Positions 1-10,400 of a stretch of DNA of 64,000 nt are shown piece after piece (position 1 is the stretch's first letter; each line of letters opens with the position of its first letter). This stretch comes from Kappaphycus alvarezii (Eukaryota; Rhodophyta; Florideophyceae; Gigartinales; Solieriaceae). The position numbers were made by a program, and so were the translations under genes. Below the pieces are notes generated by a model that ran no database searches, had not been told where the DNA came from, and saw nothing but the letters and a program-made list of their open reading frames with translations. The stretch is taken from assembly GCA_002205965.3 (NCBI GenBank), contig NADL03000152.1, forward strand, positions 1 to 64,000. Reading direction: 5' to 3'.

Positions 1-43
1 TGCACTTGCAAAATTGAGCAAAAAAGGCCCGGGAAAAACAGTA

Positions 44-236
44 GGCCCGGGAAAGAAGTCCCTGTCAAAGAAAAATCTTTTCCCGGACCCTCTCTTTTTT
101 CCCGGACCCACCCTTCTCGGACTCACTCTTTTTCCCGAACAAAAGGAGCAAATAGAAAAAAAGAGTAGGACCGGGAAAAAGTCCCCGCCAAAGAAAGAAA
201 TCTTTTCTCAGACCTATTCTTTTTTCCAGGACCCAT
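44..236. repeat. Diverged tandem repeat, two ~70-bp units
   Basis: Two related units, about 44-112 and 166-236, each begin with a CCGGGAAA block, pass through AAGTCCC and an AAGAAA(A)ATCTTTT core, and end in TTTTTTCC(C/A)GGACCCA. They are offset by roughly 120 bases. The units are pyrimidine/purine-skewed and make ORFs by chance; no coding signal was seen. Confidence 0.6.
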
Positions 237-632
237 TAGCCGTTGGAAAGTCAGGCTAAGCTTACCTCGTGCAAGATACAGATACAGAGACATCAAGAGA
301 GAACTGAGCGGGCGCCCATGGTGCTTTACAAAGAGTCTACTAAGGCGCCACCAAGTGAAAAAGCTGGGTTGAGAGAGTAGGCCAACCATGAGGTTCCATT
401 TTCAGACAAGACGAGAGGGTTCCCGAATGCAATGGCCATAATTTTTGTCACAACTCGCAGAAATCTATTGTATTGTAGCACAGTGCCACAGTCACACCAG
501 CCCAGACACATAACCCCATGCACCCCACCCCAAGCCCACGCCCACGCCCGTTCCCACCCAGACGGTCCACCTGGAAGCGTCTCCGCGAAGCAATCCCCGC
601 AACAGGAAGCGCCCGTCCAACCGCCAACGCCC

Positions 633-1218
633 CTAAATAGGCAAGGCCTTACAAATAGGATCCAGACCACGACAAAAGATGGAGCACGGAAGGTTGACCA
701 CCGCGGCCGACAGCCGGAACCCCGAAGCGGAGCCAGGCCTCTGACAGGTGGGTCCAACGGTGCTTTTGAAATAACCCAGATGACACGCCTGCCAACACTG
801 ATAACGGGCACCCGGCTGGGCATCGAAACAAATCTGTGCCACCGACCGCCCATCGCAAGAGCAATCATACTGGACCGAGTTGCAAAAGGAGCTGGACAAA
901 GTGGCGACGCAGTTGCCGTTATCGAGGGTGGTTTGGGTGGGAGGCGGGTCGAAGAGGTCGAGGGAGAAGAGGCCGCGAGGGACACAGGCGAAGATTCTTG
1001 GGGCGGGGAAGATGCGACGGACGCGACAGGAGTCTGAAGAAGAAGCGCAGGCGCGGTGGGCTGTGCGTCTGCTTAGGGTTGGGGCGAAGGGGCAGGGGTT
1101 TGGGGGAAACTCAGCTTGGATTGGGAAGGAGGAGGAGCAGGCGGAGCAGGCGGTGGGGGAGGAGGAGGAGGAGGAGGAGGGCGGGGAGGGCGAGGGTGAG
1201 GATTGGTGTGGTGAACAT
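633..1218 (-). pseudogene. Cysteine-rich secreted-type protein, broken by a frameshift after its signal-like N-terminus
   Basis: On the minus strand an ATG at 1218 opens a typical signal-peptide start (MFTTPILTLALPALLLLLLL), encoded partly by a CTC run. That frame soon stops. One base away, a second frame runs open from the CTC/poly-C tract to the stop at 633. It has protein-like composition and about 15 cysteines, including the cluster CNSVQYDCSCDG and, further on, CFDAQPGARYQCWQACHLGY. A frame change inside the CTC/C-run near 1165-1185 would join signal and cysteine-rich parts, with an A-C-S-A stretch as a plausible cleavage site. It could be a recent pseudogene, an allele or a homopolymer sequencing error. 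The family is not recognised. A small secreted cysteine-rich protein is an inference from the leader and cysteines only; the tail after 780 may be non-coding or follow an intron. Confidence 0.5.
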
Positions 1219-1550
1219 TTTTGGAGCGACAGGGGTTGGATGCTGTGGTGTTGCTGCTGATGGTGGGGGTGGCGATGGGATTCGGGTGTAAGTGGCGTGC
1301 TTTTATGGACGGTTGTTGCGTGGTGTCAAGGAAGAAAGCGAGTTGAATGAATATTCTATCGTAGCAAGATGGAAATGAAACGACGCGGCGATGTTGTTTA
1401 CGGGAGCCGCTGTAGCCAGCCACTCGGCCAGTGCATCTGCAAGATCTGTTCCTACCGGTTTATACACGTACACCACGAACAACACGTGTACTGTCAGCAT
1501 TGTTCTGTAGGATGTAGTATAATTTGCATCTCGAATTTGTTCCTCTTCGA

Positions 1551-1642
1551 GCCGGTGTGGCCAAGTGGCAAAGGCGTTGGTCTTGTACCGATATGGGGTT
1601 TTAGACAACCAAAGATCACGGGTTCGAATCCCGTCATCGGCT
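1551..1642 (+). tRNA. tRNA-Thr (anticodon UGU) with a 19-nt intron
   Basis: The cloverleaf folds cleanly. Acceptor GCCGGTG (1551-1557) pairs with CATCGGC, with one G-U pair. The D-arm is GCC/GGC. Anticodon stem TTGGT pairs with ACCAA, and the loop reads C-T-TGT-A, giving anticodon TGT at 1584-1586. The T-arm is ACGGG-TTCGAAT-CCCGT, and T1642 is the discriminator base. The intron is 1588-1606, one base after the anticodon, the canonical place for a eukaryotic nuclear tRNA intron. Box A (TGGCCAAGTGG-like) and box B (GGTTCGAATCC) of the internal RNA polymerase III promoter are present. The gene appears functional and delivers threonine to ACA (and by wobble ACG) codons. Confidence 0.93.
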
Positions 1643-2784
1643 TGAATTCTCCTCGTTTCTAGAACAGGTTTAGTTTTGGCTCGGGTGCACTTGCGCATAC
1701 AAGACAGTTTGTCGACATTTTTGTGATACAGAATACTGTACAGAGGATAGTTTGTTTTGGTTTGTTGGACGGTTCCAGTAGCGCAGATTCGCGGTTGGAT
1801 ACTTCTTGTTGATATTGCGGCTGTTCCTACCTCGTGCCCCTCCCTGTACTGGATACGAATTCCTGGCCATGTCCTTTGACACTTGTGGGCGCCGAATCTC
1901 GCCTAGTGTTTTATACGAGATTAAGATTCGCATGGGCGCCCAAAATACTGTACTGTACAGACACGACACAAATGTCGCACGCAATGTTTGCGACATTGTG
2001 TCCAGCATCTACCGTAAATGCCAACTTATCACAGCCAGTCCATGGGGGGATACAGGGCGTGTGGATACTACTGTCGGAGCTCAGAGTGTTGAGATTCACC
2101 CGAGTCTATTGTATACAGCATTGCTTTCGGGAACATATTCTGACACCGACGTTTGGGGCACACCGTCGCGGCATACACCTGCATTTGGTTTGCTTTGCAA
2201 GACGCACGGAAAACCGCCCCGCCTGTTTACGCCTGCTTGAATGACACCTTTCCGTCATTTCCACGTCAAATCAACTTGCGGTTTCATTGCTAATTTGCCC
2301 CCACATGGATTGAGCTATATTTTCAACCTCGCGCTAGGTGTCTCTTACGGAACGGATAATCTTTGCACGACTCTCGAGGCACTCAAGTGTGCGCACACTA
2401 TTCAGATCCATCCACCACGCAGGCACGCCGCGGGTGGCAACCATTCGCGCCTGCATCACTCGGAGCCTCAATCCAACACGAGTAACCAAGTCGCAGACTT
2501 GTTGCCCTGCAAAGGATCCGCAATGGGAGGCAGCAAAGGAAGAGACGCCTCTGACAACCGCATATCAATACCACAGCGTGTATTGAACACACACCGCACC
2601 CATGACAAGCAAGTGACAAAAGTCGGTTTGACAAACAAACAAGCGTCCACAGCCCTCCTTCATAGCCCTCACACAATTTCTAGCTAGAGTCCATCTGCTT
2701 TTTGAATATCTCTAGAATTATACACTAGCGCCAACCCGAATATATATCTCCTCTGCATCTGGGAGGGTGGGTGGAACCCGGAGG
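1643..2784. other. No gene recognised
   Basis: ORFs here are short, overlap on both strands and carry no motif I recognise. Composition is balanced. I see no LTR or terminal repeat. Confidence 0.4.
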
Positions 2785-2841
2785 CATACGCCTTCGTCGC
2801 GGAATTGGCAGCATGTGCCAATTCCGCGACGAAGGCGTATG
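2785..2841. repeat. Perfect 26-bp inverted repeat with a 5-nt loop
   Basis: The arms 2785-2810 and 2816-2841 are exact reverse complements (CATACGCCTTCG... against ...CGAAGGCGTATG) around the loop GCATG. As RNA this would form a long unbroken hairpin. No U-run follows, so it is not an obvious terminator. It may be the remnant of a foldback element or a small inverted duplication. Confidence 0.9.
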
Positions 2842-3197
2842 TGCCCACCAGCGCAATGCACACCGTCTCGAGAGCCTAAATGCTCCTCATGCACACACAC
2901 GCAGTGCAAGCTGTACTGTATCATACCCCATGCCTTCTCGCCCGCCTCGACCCGTCGATGGAGTCACAGGGTCGTTCACCGAGACGCACACCCGTTTCTG
3001 TATTCTCCTTTGCCTCTCTCCAAACTCCATTTCGATTCCCGTCGCTAAAAGGGGGGGAAATGTTTGGCTCCTTAAATGTTTGGAAAATGGGGTCGGTTGG
3101 GGCCCGGAATATCTTCGACGGTTTCGGGTGATGGACATTCCTATTTACCGGCAAAGTTACCGGATATCTTGTATGAAACAAAGTCAGCATATCACGT
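2842..3197. repeat. Fragment of a dispersed low-copy repeat
   Basis: Around 3020-3115 the sequence resembles stretches near 10.54-10.60 kb (TTTGG-TTTAAATG-TTGG-AAAT-GGTCGG pattern) and 16.86-16.90 kb (TTTCGATTCSCGYCGCTA). It looks like an old dispersed repeat next to the later chromovirus insertion. No coding content seen. Confidence 0.35.
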
Positions 3198-3624
3198 GTA
3201 ACAATGTCTCTGTTACACCACTGTGTAACAGAGACTTGTTCGCTGTCGCTATTCCAGTTCTCTATTACACAGTGGTGTAACAGGGAAAATGTATCGTCTT
3301 GAATGACTTTAGAAATTTGATTTTCCTTCAATGTTTTTTATTTGACGTGGAGCCCCACGTCATCCTTTTCATTTACGTAGTAATATTCTAGATAGTACAA
3401 TTCTATAGTTACACCCCTACTTTCTAGTAAGTTCTACTGAGCTAACAGAGTATAAGATTTCCAGAGTAGAGTTACCGTACTGTTTATAAAAGGATGGGCT
3501 CATATGTATTCTTGTGGGAATCCAGGTACACTCCTATACCCTTTGCCCCCAACTTTCTGAAACCCATTACCATCGCTTCTACTGTTCCTTTAGCAGCGCT
3601 CCGTCTGCCTCCCTCTCTGTTTCA
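3198..3624 (+). repeat. 5' LTR of the chromovirus
   Basis: It starts TGTAACAATGTCTC and ends CTCTGTTTCA, and aligns end to end with 8652-9078. Its first ~90 bases carry near-palindromes built from CTGTTACACCACTGTGTAACAG. A TATA-like motif (TTTATAAAAGG) lies near 3482-3492, consistent with an LTR promoter. One base after the LTR, TGGTAACATCGC (3626-3637) begins with TGG as expected for a tRNA primer-binding site; the tRNA is not assigned. Confidence 0.92.
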
Positions 3625-4438
3625 CTGGTAACATCGCTTTCGCCGGTTTCGCTGCTTTTTCGCTTTCGTCTTGCTCTAGTTCGAGGTTTTCTTACACTGT
3701 TTTTTTTGGGTTGTTGAATTTTTGGAAAAATTTTGCTGACAGGTTTACTGTAAGCAATATCATACTGTACTTGTGGCTGGAGTGCCAAGTACAGGAGAGT
3801 ATCTGTGGGCTGGAGTGCCAGGTACTCTAAACCATTGTTCTCACGCAGGTCGCGGTTACTAATTGGAGAACTAGGTAACCGGGAACTTGGGGTGCAGCCT
3901 AGTCTGCGTTCTCTAGGTTATTCTGTCCAGGTAGCGTGCAGGCCTCACGAAGCTGCGTGATCCTTTTCAGAATACTTGGACTGGACAGTTAGGCTTAACT
4001 AAGTTGCCTTAGTAAAGCCGTACTTCTGACCAAGTCCCCATTTGAGGGTCCCCTCACAGTATTCCTATACAATCCTATTGCACTCGTTGGCGCTTAGCTA
4101 GGTGCACCGACTGGGTCACGGGTTCAGGTAACGCTTCATAGGGTTGACTTGGACTGGACTTGGACTAAGGGGTACGTGCTCAGAAAGGTATTCTTTGGTT
4201 ATTCGCTAGCTTAGAGTCGGCTTGAGAGGCTTTCCTATAGAATAGGGACACCGATCGCGGTCTACATAGTGGACTAGTAGGGATGTCCCGAACGGATTGT
4301 CGAATGCAGGTGTGACTAAAGCTGCTGGTGAGTCACTTTCTTCGTGGGTAGGGAGCTAACGCGTCTTCCAGGGACGAATTTGCAGATTTCAACTTCAAGT
4401 GCTTGTATTCAAGTTTAGGTGTTATTGTAAGGCTTTAA
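3625..4438 (+). other. Untranslated leader of the chromovirus
   Basis: About 810 bases between the LTR and the first gag codons, with no long ORF. It contains a local direct repeat, GGCTGGAGTGCCA-GTAC, at about 3775-3795 and 3808-3828. It would hold the element's primer-binding and packaging sequences. Confidence 0.6.
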
Positions 4439-5170
4439 GTGAGAGGTTTGTTGAACATGTCTTTCTTCAAACCAAATAAGCCTGTGTTGTTTGAAGGGAC
4501 TCGAGATTCGTTAACGGTTCGATCATGGTTGCATTCAGTCGAAAAATACCTGAGACTTATTCAGGTGGGCCATGAAGAAGTCATCAGTGCCCAGAATGCT
4601 ATCGACTTTGCTTCGACACTCATGATAGGAACTGCCGCAAACTGGTGGTATGCAGTTGTTTCCTAGAATGCTGTTACTACTACATGGAAAGCTTTCAAAC
4701 TCCCGGTTGAGGCAGAGTTTGTCCCCCAGGACAGTGTCATTCGAGCTCGCGACAAACTTACCAAGATCCGCCAGAAAACGAGTGTGGCTGCGTACCTCTC
4801 GGAGTTCAGGAATTTGGTTATCAATATTCCCGGTATCAGTGAGTGGAAAAATTGGCGGGGTTCTGTGAAGGTCTCAAACCCCACATTCTGTTGGAGGTTC
4901 GTAAAGGAAACCCATCCAAGTTTGAAGCTGCGACTACCATTGCTCTCAACGTTGACGGAGCATTTTATGGTGCAGGTTTCTTCACTGGCAGAGGGTCATT
5001 TCAAGATAATCGAAATGCCTCAGGTACTATGCCGATGTAGATTGGAAACCTTGAACGTAAAAACGATGGTCAGCGTCAGAAAGAATTGATGGAGAACCGA
5101 TGCTTTACGTGCCATAAGGTGGGATGTAGACCTTGGAAACACAGAAAAGGAAACGGGAATAAAGGTAACA
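4439..5170 (+). pseudogene. Chromovirus gag remnant
   Basis: The first readable block (4439-4666) contains LFEGTRDSLTVRSWLHSVEKYL and ...GTAANWWYAV, the usual gypsy Gag capsid pattern. It then breaks and continues in other frames up to a degenerate zinc knuckle near 5098-5140 (CFTCHKVGC...H). Gag forms the particle that packages the element RNA. At least three frame changes separate the blocks, so it is inactive. Confidence 0.75.
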
Positions 5171-5263
5171 GGGTGGTACTCGCATAGCGGCGAACAATAC
5201 ACAGGCAGGACACAGTAATGATTTGAATGGCTTTGACTCGGGAAACTAGTTGGTCCACCAGAC

Positions 5264-7340
5264 TTGGTGAACACTCAGGTGAGACCAGTAGTGAGTGTGA
5301 AAAGATGTCCCAATGAGCAGAGTGAAACTGTTGTGGACATCACCGGAGCTAAATTCTCAGAGGACAGGGAAAAGTCGAGAATCTCCGAAGCCGAGTCTAA
5401 TGGAATCACGTCTAGTCATGATGACAGCATCCCCACTGATGGACCTATACCAGTGGAGCCTTTGTTAGTACTTGAAGGTAGACTGAATGGAATAGCAGTC
5501 AAAGTACTAAAGGACGATGGATGCAATACAAACGTGGTTTCAGCCGAGTTCCTGAAGCGAAATAGGAACTTGTTTGAGATTCGGCGTGAACGAGTCATTG
5601 TTTGCCATTCACAGAAGGGAGTACTGAGGAAGTATCTGAGATCATTTCCAACGGAACCATTAAGTTAGGCGAACATACATATACTTCTAGTTGGGCTGTG
5701 TCCCAAACCAGGTATGATGTTCTGTTGGGAATGCCGTGGCATGTTGCCCAATCCACGTGTCGACTATCGGAAACGAATTGTGATGGTGAAAGATGCTTCC
5801 ATTCCAGTGATTGATTCCGATGAAGAAAACCGTATTGATGTGTCCAATTTGGGATTGAAGAAATTTAGACGAATGCTGAGGCATGGGGGTGACTTCGAAG
5901 TATTTCAGTTACTTGAAGTTCACAGTAGGACAGGAGTGACCGATTCAAAGTTTGATGGAAGACTGAGCAGATTACTGGATAATTTCAAAGAGGTCTTTCA
6001 GGATGAATTGCCAAGAGGGCTTCCTCCGATTCGATCAGTTGATCATGAGATCAAAGTGGAGGAAGGAGCAAAGGCACCTCATCGACCTTTATTCCAGTTG
6101 TCTCCATCCGAACTTAGGGCAGCAAAAGAGTACGTCGAGTCTCTTCTGAGGAAAGGGAAGATCAGGTCCAGTAAATCACCATATGGAGCTCCACTTTTCT
6201 TCTTAAAAAAAGGATGGAAAACTTAGCGGTGTTGTCGATTATCGCGCTTTGAATCGCATCACCAAAAAGAATAATGCTCCACTCTCCGGTTCTGATGAAA
6301 TGTTCGATCGACTTGGAGATGCGAGATTTTTCTCCAAGCTTGATCTGAAAACCGGATTCCATCAGATAAGGGTGAAACCGGAGGAAATCGAATAGACTGC
6401 GTTCAATACAAAGTATGGGCAATTTGAATATCTTGTTATGCCAATGGGACTTTGCAACGCTCCTGCTACGTTCCAAACTTTGATGAACCAGATCTTCTAT
6501 GATTGCATCGATGTCTTCTTGGTTGTCTATATGATGATCTTATATTCAGTAAGAATGAGACGAACATTACGAACATCTGGAAATTGTATTAAAGAGACTT
6601 AAGGACCACAAGCTGTACATCTCTCTGAAGAAAAGCTCTTTCTTTCAGACTGAGCTGGAGTTTTTGGGTTTAATAGTCGGGAAGGATGGCATTCGTGTCA
6701 ATCCTGAGAATGTCGAAGTCCTACAAATTTAGCCGAAACCTGAATCTCTAACGGAGTTGAGAAGTTTCTTAGGTCTAATACAGTTTTTCCGTAGGTTTAT
6801 TCAGAAGTTCTCAGCAATTGCTGCACCTCCCACAGATCTGAAAAAGAAGGGTCGAGGTATTCGAAAATGGGACCAACAGTGTGATAAGGCTTTTTAGAAG
6901 CTAAAGGAAGTGGTGACACTGGCCCTAATTTTAGTAGCTCCTAATTGGGACAAGCCATTTTGTGGTCATGAAATTATTCACAGCTTGCTATCGGTAGAAC
7001 TCAAACACAGTTGGATGAGAATTGAAGGGATCGTGTAATTTCTTTCTATTCAAAGAAAATTTCACCAGCTGAGTCGGAATTCACTGCAAATGACAGAGAG
7101 CTTCTGGCTTTGATTAATGGTTCTGGGAAGATTCAGGTGCTATCTTGAAGGTTCTGAATTTGAGATTTTCACAGACAACCAAGTGCTTAAGAGCTTCTTC
7201 ACAAAACCGAAACTGAGTCGGAAAGAAGCAGGTTGGTTGGAAACTATCGGTAACTTCGGAATCTTTCCCATTACACTGAAGCCTGGAAGAATTCACGTCT
7301 TGGGAGACGCATTATCCAGAGCTCCGCACGAGACTAGAGG
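5264..7340 (+). pseudogene. Chromovirus protease, reverse transcriptase and RNase H remnant
   Basis: The aspartic protease is visible at about 5480-5560 (DDGCNTNVVSAEFL, where the family has D-S/T-G). The reverse transcriptase starts near 6050 (RPLFQLSPSELRAAKEYV) and continues past a stop at 6224 with DYRALNRITKKNNAPL, LDLKTGFHQIRV and [14 protein letters not shown]. The catalytic Y-x-DD box near 6525-6545 is out of frame. RNase H with TDNQVLKSFF and HVLGDALSR lies at 7117-7330. Repeated stops and shifts make it non-functional. Confidence 0.85.
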
Positions 7341-7367
7341 AGACCGTGATATCCCAGTGAATGACGT

Positions 7368-8619
7368 TGACAACTTCCATTGGAAACATAAGAGCCGGGA
7401 TGTTCGAAAGTATTGTGAAGGATGTCTCACGTGTCAGCAGTATAAGGACTCTAATCAAAAAAAAAGTTGACTGATCCAATGTCACTGGAATTGACTGACC
7501 GCAGATGTGGTTCATTAGCTACAGGTTTCACTGTGAGGCTACCCCTGACGAGGAGCGGTGATGATGCGATCACGACTTCGGTTGATCGACTTACTCGTCT
7601 AGTCCGTTCTCTTAAATCTAAAACATCAGATACTGCTGAAGACACGGCTCGAGACTTCTTCGCGAACATTTTCAAGAACCACGGGTTGCCTGATGATGTT
7701 ACCTCAGATAGGGTCAGCAAGGTCTTTTCAAAGTTTTGGAAGACACTGATGAATCTTTGTGGGGTGAAATTAAGAATGTCTAGAAGTAGACACGCACAAA
7801 CAGATGGCGCTTCTGAAATTATGAATAGGATGATCGAGAACTATCTCCACTCCTATTGCTCGTATCATCAGGGTGACTGGGATGAACTGCTTCCTTCTGC
7901 AGAATTTGCATACAACTCGGCTGTGAGCTATGATCTGGGTATGTCTCCATTTGAGCTGGACTTGGGATGGACACCTAAATCGCCCTTGGACTTCTTGGCT
8001 AGCAGCAGCATACCTCTTCAAAGTTTGGACGACTTTCGTGCCAAGCTCAAGGTTTCTCTTGAGGATGCGCAATTTGCCTACAAAGTAGCAAAAGCTCGGC
8101 AAGCTGCATATGCTTCAAGGCGATACAAGGTTCCAGATTACAAAGTAGGTTCAGCTTTGGATCAATCGGTCGTTGTTTACAGATGTTTATTCTAGGTCCC
8201 AGGATTCTAAAGAGCTTGGTGCGCGTATATATGGGCCATTAGTGGTTAAGGAGCTAATTGGTAAGAATGCTGTTCGACTGGATCTCACTGCTCATTTTAA
8301 AATCCATCCAGTCATTCATATCATTCACACCACACCACATATGGAGCAGCCCGATGACATTGCTTTACCCATTCCTCCTGAAACTGCACCGGTTGAGCTG
8401 CCTGATGGACCAAAACAGGAAGTTGAGGTTATCTTGGATCACAAAAAGGTTGGACGCGGTTTCAAGTTCTTGGTTTTGATGCGTGGTGTGCCACGTCATG
8501 AGGCGGAGTGGCAACCATCAAAGGACTTCGTTGATGTTACGGAAGATGGATCTGCTGTGGTAACGGAAAATTTCCAAGAGTATATTCGGAAATATAATAT
8601 ACTCCCGCAGTATCATTGA
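7368..8619 (+). pseudogene. Chromovirus integrase with C-terminal chromodomain, broken
   Basis: A zinc-binding CxxC end (CEGCLTCQQY, near 7420) is followed by an integrase core with internal deletions. Readable parts include DDVTSDRVSKVFSKFWKTL, SRHAQTDGASEIMNRMIENY (glutamate region) and FAYNSAVSYDLGMSPFELD. A frame change near 8190 leads into the C-terminal part, HPVIHIIHTTPH, and a chromodomain (EVEVILDHKKVGRGFKFLVL ... EAEWQP, about 8420-8520). Chromodomains of this group direct integration towards modified chromatin. The zinc finger and core are in different frames, so it is inactive. Confidence 0.85.
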
Positions 8620-8651
8620 CGAGGACGTCAATAGTTCGGGTGAGGGAATAG

Positions 8652-9078
8652 TGTAACAATGTCTCTGTTAAACCACTGTGTAATAGAGCCTCGTTCGCTG
8701 TCACTATTCCAGTTCTCTATTACACAGTGGTATAACAGAGAAACTGTATCTTCTTGAATGATTTGAGAAATTTGATTTTCCTCCAATGTTTTTATTTGAC
8801 GTGGAGCCCCACGTCATCGTTTTTTTTACGTAGTAATATTCTTGAAAGTACAATTCTATAGTTACACCCCTACTTTCTAGTAAGTTCTACTGAGCTAACA
8901 GAGTATAGAATTTCTAGAGTAGAGTTACCGTACTTTCTATAAAAAGGGGGGCTCATCTGGATTCTTGTAGGAATCCAGGTACACTCCATACACCCTTTGC
9001 CCCCAACTTTCTCAAACCCATTCCCATCGCCTCTAATGTTCCTTTAGCAGTGCCCCGACTGCCTCCCTCTCTGTTTCA
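8652..9078 (+). repeat. 3' LTR of the chromovirus
   Basis: Pairs with 3198-3624 over its full length and has the same length, with scattered substitutions. It ends CTCTGTTTCA. The divergence from its partner agrees with the decayed coding region and an old insertion. Confidence 0.92.
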
Positions 9079-9084
9079 CCACAA

Positions 9085-9262
9085 GATTAACCCCTCCAGA
9101 TCGGCAACGACATCAACCACGTCGACGCCTTCTCAGGAGTCGATATCAGACCAATCCGTCTAGCAAGCGGCACCAATGAATGCTCCATGCCGTAGGGTTC
9201 CATCACAGGCAGATTAGCGTCTCTCCCTTTGGCCGTAATAATCCCACTCTTGCGCCATGACG
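9085..9262 (-). pseudogene. Fragment of a non-LTR retrotransposon (post-RT region)
   Basis: On the minus strand the translation reads EPYGMEHSLVPL...KASTWLMSLPI. The pattern '...PYG..H..VPL......EAST WL.SLP' also appears in the fragment at 40.4-41.2 kb, and in my recollection lies between the RT and the endonuclease of this LINE group. It is about 170 bases and broken. Family membership is by motif only. Confidence 0.45.
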
Positions 9263-10400
9263 TCTTCCTATAGACGCCTTTGGGTTTGTCTGGAAATCGG
9301 CGGCTTCCACCATGTTGGAAGAGTAGAGCTTCCGTCTACTAGGTAGCGGGGCAGGGTATTCGTTACCACAGGGTAGTTCACTACGGTCCTGTTTCTTTGG
9401 GGTACGGAAGGAACCGAGCGAGAGTCCGACCTTAAGCCGTCAAATATTGTGAACGAAAGATAACACACGGGGCGGTGCCAAATACGCTTAGCTAACTTGG
9501 ACGCTTTCACACGAGGTAGCAGATCGCATATGATTGCCGCCACCACGTGACAGATACCGTAGTCTCACCACACAGTTACACTGTGCAGGCGGGTGAACCG
9601 TTGGAGTTCAGACACCAGGTGCTTTGACCTGTGCATGTAGCCCGTTCAGGTCTTGTTCGGGTTCACGGAGTAGGAGAGGGACGTCACTTTCTAGAGCCAA
9701 GTAGACCAGTCCCGAGTAGAAGAAATATTCACCGGGCGCCGTAAGCTACCACGTTAGGTTCGACCAATTGGCCGCCGCCCTCGCAAAAGGTGTTGCGGGA
9801 TCCTCCGGGATGTCCAAATGCCAGTCTCCTTCGTCCTCGCCTTCCACTCCGCAATCGCCTGACATGTTGAACATTGGGATGTTCAGTGATGCGGAAGTCC
9901 GAAAAAGAATAATGAAAAAATTGTATCAATAGATAGCCGATCTAAACAAACTTTTCGAGATTGTTGACCTCGGTTATATATCAATGCCTACATCATTTTC
10001 GCTAAAAGCGTCAGACGACAAAGTAAACTAACCCATCAATTCCAGCCGAATTATACACCGCATGTATTACAGCTCGTTTTACACTAGCCCTGTCAGACAG
10101 TCCCCGAAGAGTACCACTGCAAATAGCGAAAAATTCCAGCCTTCTATAACTACCGCAAGGGTTTTTGAAACTCTTACTAATATTTATATTCACTGCTGGG
10201 GATACTACTTTTTTCGGGGCCCGGATATGTTTACTTAAAATGAACTCATAAAACATAGAATGACAGTAAATAGGTGCTCCATAACTTTTTGTCACGATGC
10301 TTTTACGAAAGCTTCCATCTCGATGTGCCGACGAGTTTGGCAAAAATACCCCGAGATCGAGTAGTATCTGGTTGGTTTCATAAAACAATATGCATGGTGG
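9263..10400. other. No gene recognised; decayed sequence
   Basis: Only short ORFs. One minus-strand frame (10412-10011, 133 codons, no ATG start) has protein-like composition but no motif I know. A minus-strand stretch near 9.75-9.85 kb is also briefly protein-like. Both may be element remnants. Confidence 0.35.

Larger units (their letters stand above)
3198..9078 (+). mobile_element. Ty3/gypsy chromovirus, decayed
   Basis: Two 427-bp LTRs (3198-3624 and 8652-9078) with TG...CA ends flank a gag-protease-RT-RNase H-integrase-chromodomain order, which defines a Ty3/gypsy chromovirus. The coding region is broken by many stops and frameshifts, so it cannot make a polyprotein. The flanking pentamers TCACG (3193-3197) and CCACA (9079-9083) are not identical. 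They match at three of five positions and differ only by transitions, so they may be an aged target-site duplication. A solo LTR of the same family at 50188-50615 has a perfect duplication and confirms the LTR ends. Confidence 0.93.

Noticed and set aside
1073-1423. Proline-rich minus-strand ORF (PPPPP run)
   Set aside because: It is the alternate frame of the CTC tract in the cysteine-rich locus; the other frame has better protein-like content.
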